Source of the DNA: UBA7672 sp038326205
GTDB taxonomy: Bacteria > Pseudomonadota > Alphaproteobacteria > Caulobacterales > Hyphomonadaceae
Direction: 5' to 3'
NCBI GenBank assembly: GCA_038326205.1
Contig: JBBQJV010000003.1
Span: 48,233-112,232 of the forward strand
Length of the DNA stretch: 64,000 bases
A program made the position numbers and the translations under genes. The notes below the pieces were generated by a model. That model was given only the letters and a program-made list of their open reading frames with translations. It did no database searches and had not been told where the DNA came from. Positions 58,762 to 64,000 of the stretch are shown here, piece by piece (position 1 is the stretch's first letter; every line of letters starts with the position of its first letter).

Positions 58762-60535
58762 ACGCCTGGCCGACTGGCTGGCCAACTCCAATCCGGGCTT
58801 CTTCATCATCGCAGCGGCGCTGCTTGTGCCCTTCGCGAAGGATGTAATTTCGCGCGCAATCTTGCTGGTGGGCGGGCCGGTCGTTGCGCTTGTTGCGCTG
58901 ATCAACGCGCAGGGACTGAGCATTAACCTGTCGACCGTAAAGGTGCTGGGGCTGGAACTCGTACTTTATCGGCCCGACAGCCTCTCATTCGTGTTCGGGC
59001 TGGCCTTCATCATCGCGTCCGCAATTGTTGGCGTCTATTCGCTGCACCGCCGCGACCCGCTGCAGGATTCGACGGCGATGATCTACGCCGGTTCGGCCGT
59101 GACCGCGGTGTTCGTTGGCGACCTGATCAGCATGTTCATCGCGTGGGAGCTGACGGCGATTTCCTCAGTGTTCCAGGTGCTGGCGCCGCGGACCCGAGAG
59201 AGCGGGCGCGCGGCGATGCGTTACCTGTTTTTCCAGGTTGCATCTGGCCTGCTGGTGCTGACCGGAGTGTGCATGTTTGTGGCCGCGACGGGCAAAACCC
59301 AGTTCGCCCTGATGGCGCCGAGCATGGCGGGCCTCCCGGTTGGCGTGATGGATATCGCAGCGCCGGGGGCAGTCTTCCTTCTTGCGGGGTTCGGCATCAA
59401 GGCCGCATTCCCGATCGTCCACAACTGGATGCAGGACGCCTATCCCAACGCCTCGGAGACAGGGACCGTCGTTTTGTCGGCCTTCACCACCAAGCTCGCC
59501 GTCTACGCACTGGCGCGATACTTCGCAGGGCTCGACGCGCTGATCTGGATCGGCGTGATCATGACGGTGTTTCCGGTGTTCTTTGCCGTGATCGAGAATG
59601 ACCTGCGCAAGGTGTTGTCCTACAGCGTCAACAACCAGGTCGGCTTCATGGTGTGCGGCGTCGGCATCGGCACGCAGCTGGCGGTGAACGGTGCGGTCGC
59701 GCACGCCTTTGCGGACATCATGTTCAAGTCGCTTCTGTTCATGAGCATGGGCGCGGTGATGCTGCGAACGGGCACGACCAAGGCGACCGAACTGGGCGGG
59801 CTGCACAGGACAATGCCCTGGACGACCCTGTTCTGCCTGATCGGCGCGGCATCGATTTCGGCATTGCCATTCTTCTCGGGCTTCGTAACCAAGTCGATGA
59901 TCATGTCGGCGTCCCACGCGGACGCGTCGCTGTTCATGGCGTGGATCATGCTGCTGTTCGCGTCGGCCGGCGTGCTCGAGCATGCGGGCATCAAGATCCC
60001 GTACTTCGCGTTCTTCAGTCACGACAGCGGGAAGCGCCCTCAGGAGGCGCCGTTCAACATGCTGCTAGCAATGGGGATGGCCGCGGCGCTGTGCATCCTG
60101 ATCGGTGTCGCGCCAGCATGGCTCTATCAGTTCCTGCCGTATCAGGAATCGGCGATCGCCTATCTCGAGTCAGAGCTGTGGACGCCGGCGCATTTGATCC
60201 AGCAGTTTCAGTTGCTGGTATTCGCAACCCTGGCCTTCATGCTGTTGCAGTGGCGGAAGTATTACCCAGCCGAGCAGCGGGGCTTGATCATCGATTCCGA
60301 ATGGTTGTGGCGCCGGGGCGGGCCGCAGCTGTGGGGCGCCATCGCCAAGCCGGCGCAGCTGGCGGGGCGAGTATGCGCCGGCTGGATGGTTGGGGCAGGC
60401 GAGGCCTTCCGAGTGGCGGGCCGGCAGATGTTTGCAAGCGACGGGTGGGTTGCCACCAAGGTTCCGGCAAGCGCATCCGCAATATGGAGCCTCGCAATAC
60501 TGGGGCTCGTACTGGTGGTTATCCTGTTCGGCTAG
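58751..60535 (+). CDS. Third antiporter-like (NuoL/MrpA-family) subunit
   Basis: A 594-residue protein starting at GTG with GGGAGG five bases before. It contains GDLISMFIAWELTAISSVFQ (channel Glu), FGIKAAFPIVHNWMQDAYPN (channel Lys), FFAVIENDLRKVLSYSVNNQ and, after helix 14, an extra helix near MLLQWRKYYPAEQRGLIIDS with an extended C-terminal part, as in NuoL-like proteins. It is the longest of three related ion-conducting subunits of this operon and may replace the N-terminal half of MrpA. It is the last gene of the operon. Confidence 0.88.
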   Translation: MTVERLADWLANSNPGFFIIAAALLVPFAKDVISRAILLVGGPVVALVALINAQGLSINLSTVKVLGLELVLYRPDSLSFVFGLAFIIASAIVGVYSLHRRDPLQDSTAMIYAGSAVTAVFVGDLISMFIAWELTAISSVFQVLAPRTRESGRAAMRYLFFQVASGLLVLTGVCMFVAATGKTQFALMAPSMAGLPVGVMDIAAPGAVFLLAGFGIKAAFPIVHNWMQDAYPNASETGTVVLSAFTTKLAVYALARYFAGLDALIWIGVIMTVFPVFFAVIENDLRKVLSYSVNNQVGFMVCGVGIGTQLAVNGAVAHAFADIMFKSLLFMSMGAVMLRTGTTKATELGGLHRTMPWTTLFCLIGAASISALPFFSGFVTKSMIMSASHADASLFMAWIMLLFASAGVLEHAGIKIPYFAFFSHDSGKRPQEAPFNMLLAMGMAAALCILIGVAPAWLYQFLPYQESAIAYLESELWTPAHLIQQFQLLVFATLAFMLLQWRKYYPAEQRGLIIDSEWLWRRGGPQLWGAIAKPAQLAGRVCAGWMVGAGEAFRVAGRQMFASDGWVATKVPASASAIWSLAILGLVLVVILFG

Positions 60536-60541
60536 CAGAGA

Positions 60542-60563
60542 GCTGCGAACAACTCGCAGTTTA
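60542..60563 (+). terminator. Weak terminator after the antiporter operon
   Basis: CTGCGA-acaac-TCGCAG at 60543-60559 forms a six-bp stem, followed by TTTAG. It is short but correctly placed eight bases after the operon's stop. Confidence 0.4.
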
Positions 60564-60670
60564 GTCAGCGAATTCCCCGCGATGTTTACAGTATCGGAGA
60601 ACTGACTGAGTATCGTCGTAGTATTGCCTCTCAAGCAGTTTGATTCTTTCTTTCCCGGATCACAGATCAC

Positions 60671-61081
60671 ATGGAACGTGACGCTCGGCTCCAGCCCGGC
60701 CTTATCGACCTGACTTCCCAGATCGTGTCTGCCTACGTGGCGCATAATCCAGTGCCCGTGGCGGAATTGCCCCGCCTGATCGAGCGGATTCACGCGACCC
60801 TGTCCGAGATCGACGGCGCACCGGCGGCCGAGCCGAAGAGCGAGCTGAAGCCTGCGGTGGCCGTGCGCAAGTCGGTGACGGAGGACCACATCATCTGTCT
60901 CGAGGACGGCAAGAAATTCAAATCGCTGAAGAGGCACCTGCGCACGCGCTACGACATGTCGCCGGAGGATTATCGCGAGAAGTGGGGTCTTCCCGCTGAC
61001 TATCCGATGGTTGCGCCGAACTATGCCAAGCAACGCTCGGAACTGGCGCGCAAGATGGGCCTTGGCCTGATGCGGAAATAG
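60671..61081 (+). CDS. mucR: Ros/MucR-family transcriptional regulator
   Basis: A 136-residue protein with the complete Ros/MucR outline: LIDLTSQIVSAYVAHNPVPV at the N terminus (oligomerisation part) and ICLEDGKKFKSLKRHLRTRY followed by MSPEDYREKWGLPADYPMVA. In Ros the zinc is held by C79, C82, H92 and H97. Here the equivalents are C76, D79, H89 and Y94, with R93 before it, so only two classical ligands are kept. Some Mesorhizobium members of the family fold without zinc, and this one may too. It probably silences AT-rich promoters genome-wide and itself. Confidence 0.92.
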   Translation: MERDARLQPGLIDLTSQIVSAYVAHNPVPVAELPRLIERIHATLSEIDGAPAAEPKSELKPAVAVRKSVTEDHIICLEDGKKFKSLKRHLRTRYDMSPEDYREKWGLPADYPMVAPNYAKQRSELARKMGLGLMRK

Positions 61082-61098
61082 CTTGCGGCGCCTGGGCT

Positions 61099-61536
61099 GT
61101 GACCGGCGTGGCGGCGCTCGCGGATCGGCTGGAACGGATAGCCAGGGTTAGCTTTCCCATCAGCGAAGAGACGCCCTCCCGCACCGAGCTGGCCGTGGAT
61201 CGGACCGATCTGGCGGAGGTTCGGACGGAGCTCGCTAATGGACCCACCTTCGCCGGATGGGCTCGCGCGGCGATAGCGGCCATCGGCATCGGGCTGGCAT
61301 TCAAGGCCCTGTTCGGATCGATGCAGCCGTCATGGGCGCCCAAGGTTCTGGCCAGCATCTTCATCCTGCTGAGTGCGTTTCTGATCATCATGGCCGAAAC
61401 GCGCGCCTTTCTGATCGCCGCCCGCATCAAGAGCCATTCGGTAAAAGCGCTGAAACCGATGAACATTCGCAGAGTTGCGATCGGCATCGGCCTGGGTGCG
61501 TTCACCCTGGTAGCGGCGATTTGGCTCCTGATCTGA
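61099..61536 (+). CDS. DUF202 membrane protein (YidH-like)
   Basis: A 145-residue protein starting at GTG, 17 bases after the mucR stop. The DUF202 motif reads LAEVRTELANGPTFAGWARA, and three helices follow (AIAAIGIGLAFKALFGS, VLASIFILLSAFLIIMAE and IRRVAIGIGLGAFTLVAAIW). The function of the family is unknown. The N-terminal 50 residues are cytoplasmic and acidic. Confidence 0.8.
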   Translation: MTGVAALADRLERIARVSFPISEETPSRTELAVDRTDLAEVRTELANGPTFAGWARAAIAAIGIGLAFKALFGSMQPSWAPKVLASIFILLSAFLIIMAETRAFLIAARIKSHSVKALKPMNIRRVAIGIGLGAFTLVAAIWLLI

Positions 61537-61840
61537 GGTGAGTTCCGCCTTCGATCGAATCGACGCCGTAACGAGACACATTGGGACTTTATTGACGCTA
61601 ATGAAGAAATGGTTGCGGTTGGGCCTTGCGCGACTCCGCGAACCGAATCAGGTTGAGTGAAGTGATGAAAATCACCGGGTCGCTGGTTGTCAGTTGTTTG
61701 TGCGGGATGCGGCTCCCTCAGTAGTAAAGGTTGCGAACTCGGTCGGGCTGGCCAGTTCGAGACTTGTCCAACAAAAAATGTCTGCTCCGATTGCCGGGCC
61801 TGTTGGCCCGTGTCGGCAAGGACTCCTAGGGGCTGAGAGA
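61537..61840. other. Intergenic region
   Basis: About 304 bases between the DUF202 and PAS genes. I see no gene, no clear hairpin with a T tract and no known RNA family. The promoter of the PAS gene is presumably here. Confidence 0.4.
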
Positions 61841-62353
61841 ATGTCATACGAAGTTGTCGACGCTGCCCCGTCCGGGCAGGTCAAGGTGCTTGAGTCGTGG
61901 CGCAAGCGTTTGCGTGGCCGCAACTTCATCACATGCGAGGATATCGATATTGCCGCGATCAATCGCGAGCTCGCATACGTGTCGGTGCTGAGCTGCGAGG
62001 AAGGTCGCTTCCGTTTTCGTCTCGCGGGCACCGGGCTGCATCACGTCTTCGGCGGTGAAGCGCGGGGCAAGGGCGCGGATGAAATCGAGGCGTGCCGGGG
62101 CGGTGCGATGTGGGCCGAGCTGGCGACACGCTCGATGCTGCGCGCGACGCCTGTCTCAGGCGTGACGCCCATGCCGGATGGAACGCTGCACTACTGGCTG
62201 CGTCTGCCGCTGTCGTCGGACGGGATCGAGGCCGACATGGTTCTGTGCCACGATCGCTACCTGCCGGCGGAAGCGGTCGTGGACCCGGACAAGGCCGCGA
62301 TGCGGGTTGACCTGTCGCTGCGCCGCGATGCCGGCCATCTGGTTGCGGCCTGA
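61841..62353 (+). CDS. PAS_5 (DUF1457)-type PAS domain protein
   Basis: A 170-residue protein from MSYEVVDAAPSGQVKVLESW with GAGAG directly before the start. It has the PAS_5 pattern: LESWRKRLRGRNFITCEDID, then INRELAYVSVLSCEEGRFRF and RLAGTGLHHVFGGEARGKG. It is a lone sensor domain with no kinase or output domain. These proteins are abundant in alphaproteobacteria and of mostly unknown role. A longer frame upstream is not supported by a ribosome-binding site. Confidence 0.75.
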   Translation: MSYEVVDAAPSGQVKVLESWRKRLRGRNFITCEDIDIAAINRELAYVSVLSCEEGRFRFRLAGTGLHHVFGGEARGKGADEIEACRGGAMWAELATRSMLRATPVSGVTPMPDGTLHYWLRLPLSSDGIEADMVLCHDRYLPAEAVVDPDKAAMRVDLSLRRDAGHLVAA

Positions 62354-62466
62354 ACCTATACACAGGCTAGGGTTATCAACAGAACGCAGAAACGCCAAGG
62401 AATCGGAGCGGGAACAGACCGGAATCGGGACTGGAACGCGCCAGTCCGATTCCAGCGATGTTTCAG

Positions 62467-62718
62467 TTAGTGATGATGATGCTCTTCGTGGGGAAGCGCA
62501 TTGAACTTGCCGCACTTGGGACATTTGACGGCGTCGAAGGGCTCGCCGTGAAAAACGTCCATGTGGCTGACCTTGTCCATCAGGCGGGTCTTGCAGGCGC
62601 CACAGCGATAGGTGGTGTCGCCATTTGTTCCTTCGAGCGCCAGCTTGCCGGCTTCAGGCGCCAGCACGACCGCGTCGGCTGAGGGCTTCTGGATAATGCG
62701 CATTTCCTTTTGCGGCAT
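62467..62718 (-). CDS. Small zinc-ribbon protein with natural His-rich tail
   Basis: An 83-residue protein starting at MPQKEMRIIQKPSADAVVLA. Two CxxC knuckles (TTYRCGACKTRLMDKV and AVKCPKCGKFNALP) form a zinc ribbon. It ends in PHEEHHHH, a native histidine-rich tail that could bind another metal ion. No family name is certain. It lies between the PAS gene and the universal stress protein gene, and runs in the direction of the latter. Confidence 0.72.
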   Translation of the reverse strand: MPQKEMRIIQKPSADAVVLAPEAGKLALEGTNGDTTYRCGACKTRLMDKVSHMDVFHGEPFDAVKCPKCGKFNALPHEEHHHH

Positions 62719-62780
62719 GGGTCGCTCCTGATTGGGGAGCCGCATGTGCCGCCGGCGAGGGCGAGCCGTCAAGCTTGTGG

Positions 62781-63614
62781 CTAGTGCGAAACGAGAAGCG
62801 GCAGGTGAAGTTCATTCAGGATCTGGCGGCTGACCCCCCCCAGGATCATCTCGCGCATCCGTGAATGGCCATAAAGGCCGAGTACGATCATGTCCGCGCC
62901 GACCCGGCCTGAATACCGCTGGATCGCGTTCGCGACATCGATGTCGTCATTGCGATCGACGTGCATCTGCACGTTGGTGCAGCCATGCGCTTCAAGGTTC
63001 TTGCGCATCACATCGTCGAAGCCGTCGGGAGCGTTCCGCGACACGGTCAGGAAGTGGACCTCCTCCGCCGTCATCAGGAAGGGCCAGGCGTCACGCATGG
63101 CGCGCGAAGCCTCGCGCGATTCCTTCCAGGCAATGAGGATACGTTTGCCAAACGGGATCTGGAAGCCGCGCTCGGGCAGGACGAGAACCGGCGCACCCGA
63201 GCCCATGCCGATCTGCGCGGCGCTGAGTGCGTATGTCCCCAGCGCCGAGGCGGCGACGTGCGGAAACACGGTGAGGTCGAAGCGGCGCACGGCACCCAGC
63301 ACATTGTCATCATCGTCTCCATTGACCTCGATCCAGTTAGCAGAAACCTGGTGTGCAGCGATCGCGGCCTCGAAGTTGGCGCGGGCGGAGGCGCTCGACT
63401 TTGCGATGCTCTTGTCGCGCTGTTCGACATAAGCCTCGACTGCGGTGATGGCGGAAAATGCGTCGCCAGCGACAAAGGCCGGCACATAATCCGATCGCAG
63501 AAACATGCCCGTGAGTGTTGCGCAGAACTTGACCGCCAACTGTGCCGCTGTGGCGGCTCGCGTCCGGGCGACATCTGTTTCATCGATCTGCACGAGAATG
63601 TTGCGATAGGTCAT
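62781..63614 (-). CDS. Tandem-domain universal stress protein
   Basis: A 277-residue protein with two UspA folds. The first begins MTYRNILVQIDETDVARTRA and the second GKRILIAWKESREASRAMRD. The end holds GLYGHSRMREMILGGVSRQI and PLLVSH, the UspA ATP-binding/C-terminal pattern 'G..G.s...e...G......L....PvL'. It supports survival under oxygen limitation or other stress in many proteobacteria. A palindrome TTGA-N6-TCAA lies 54 bases upstream, so it is probably under an FNR/FixK-type regulator. A run of eight C (G in the gene) is at 62834-62841. Confidence 0.9.
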   Translation of the reverse strand: MTYRNILVQIDETDVARTRAATAAQLAVKFCATLTGMFLRSDYVPAFVAGDAFSAITAVEAYVEQRDKSIAKSSASARANFEAAIAAHQVSANWIEVNGDDDDNVLGAVRRFDLTVFPHVAASALGTYALSAAQIGMGSGAPVLVLPERGFQIPFGKRILIAWKESREASRAMRDAWPFLMTAEEVHFLTVSRNAPDGFDDVMRKNLEAHGCTNVQMHVDRNDDIDVANAIQRYSGRVGADMIVLGLYGHSRMREMILGGVSRQILNELHLPLLVSH

Positions 63615-63667
63615 CGTGGAACCTTCCTGCGGTTGCGGACACGCTACGTGGTCCTGCGGCGTTGTAT

Positions 63668-63681
63668 TTGAGGGAAATCAA
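63668..63681 (-). promoter_or_regulatory. FNR/FixK-type operator upstream of the universal stress gene
   Basis: The plus strand reads TTGAGGGAAATCAA: a perfect TTGA-N6-TCAA core of the alphaproteobacterial FNR/FixK box. It is 54 bases before the usp start codon, a position compatible with activation at about -40. I did not find a similar box before the ccm/cytochrome genes. Confidence 0.55.
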
Positions 63682-63689
63682 GTCGGATC

Positions 63690-63723
63690 GCGCGCCCGCG
63701 TGCGATCTTACACGCGGGCGCGC
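63690..63723. repeat. Perfect 13-bp inverted repeat
   Basis: GCGCGCCCGCGTG and CACGCGGGCGCGC enclose an 8-base loop. No T tract follows on either strand, so a plain Rho-independent terminator is not clear. It lies just beyond the FNR/FixK-type box. Confidence 0.55.
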
Positions 63724-63768
63724 TGAGGCAGGTTGGGTTGATTTTGAGCGCGAGCAGCGGAGGTCCGT

Positions 63769-63820
63769 GCGAGCTGTGGCTGCCCCCACCGTCTCGCGGC
63801 GGAGACGTCGCGATCCACCT
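63769..63820 (+). repeat. Dispersed 52-bp hairpin repeat, copy 2
   Basis: Second copy of the repeat at 34633-34684 (40 of 52 bases identical, no gaps). The GTCTC-gcggcg-GAGAC stem at 63791-63806 replaces the longer stem of copy 1. It lies upstream of the universal stress gene. The last 180 bases of the window beyond it contain a perfect CCGCCGGGC/GCCCGGCGG hairpin (63865-63888) and no gene that I can support. Confidence 0.6.
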
Positions 63821-64000
63821 TGTTTGTGCTGCTACGGCTAGTTTGCCGCGTCTGCGGGTATGGCCCGCCGGGCCTGGCCGCCCGGCGGACGACCCGGCGG
63901 AGGGGCCGTTGCCACCTTAGCCGTTGCGGGCTGTGGGGGAGCTGGGCCGCCGCCGGCGTTTCACCTAACCCGGATGGTTGCAGGGACGCCCCGATGACCG

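Noticed and set aside
61822..61850. GGGGCTGAGAGAATG just before the PAS gene resembles part of a thiamine pyrophosphate riboswitch
   Set aside because: None of the other conserved parts of that riboswitch is nearby, the gene is unrelated to thiamine, and the string serves as ribosome-binding region.
63738..63920. Possible gene at the right edge
   Set aside because: The frame crosses the dispersed repeat and a GC-rich hairpin and gives only Pro/Gly/Arg-rich sequence with no start signal.

Overview
The window is about 62% GC and reads as one chromosomal piece of an alphaproteobacterium. The signs are a Ros/MucR regulator, an ECF sigma factor paired with an NrsF (DUF1109) membrane anti-sigma, DUF1223, DUF2336, DUF5681 and PAS_5 proteins, a TonB-free acyl-CoA/MaoC/crotonase lifestyle and many 4-base ATGA overlaps. 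I cannot fix the family; Caulobacterales, Parvibaculum-like or Micropepsis-like lineages would all fit. No rRNA, tRNA, CRISPR array, insertion sequence or phage module is visible.

Layout. 1-3.9 kb: the end of an RND efflux pump operon. 3.9-5.4 kb: a gene-poor stretch with one intact and one decayed DUF5681 gene and short palindromic repeats. 5.4-10.0 kb: an epoxide-hydrolase-like SnoaL protein facing a tight four-gene minus-strand operon (MDR oxidoreductase, crotonase, two acyl-CoA dehydrogenase-fold enzymes). 10.3-14.5 kb: a TIR-transmembrane-15xWD40 protein and two secreted proteins. 14.7-21.2 kb: an acyl-CoA dehydrogenase, then a redox-stress cluster (DUF1223, MXKDX lipoprotein, cytochrome b, YedY-like molybdoenzyme, sigma factor, NrsF) headed by a near-perfect SigF-type promoter, then a GH29 fucosidase.

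21.2-34.5 kb is the most remarkable part. It is a divergent island in which the minus strand carries cytochrome c maturation genes (ccmF, ccmG, ccmH, ccmI) ending in a membrane-anchored ferredoxin-flavoprotein, and the plus strand carries a five-helix His-rich membrane protein, two secreted cytochromes with about 24 haem sites each, and a SPOR-TPR-beta-barrel outer membrane protein. Together these look like a complete trans-envelope electron conduit: NAD(P)H, flavin and Fe-S at the inner membrane, haem b, periplasmic multihaem wires, outer-membrane porin. No gene is clearly mtrA, mtrB or mtrC, so I regard it as a candidate for an uncharacterised extracellular electron transfer system.

35-46.6 kb: amino-acid permease, YtcJ-type amidohydrolase and succinate-semialdehyde dehydrogenase, followed by a patatin lipoprotein, a large autotransporter, a secreted polyester-depolymerase-like hydrolase and a TetR regulator. 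46.6-52.7 kb: oligopeptidase B, MaoC hydratase, a tiny ribbon-helix-helix gene with an EF-hand protein behind a structured leader, a DoxX-like protein and a DUF2336 protein. 52.7-60.5 kb: an eight-gene Mrp-type cation/proton antiporter operon with three separate antiporter-like (NuoL/M/N family) subunits instead of a large MrpA. 60.6-64 kb: MucR, DUF202, PAS, zinc-ribbon and universal stress proteins, the last with an FNR/FixK-type box, and intergenic hairpins including a second copy of a dispersed 52-bp repeat.
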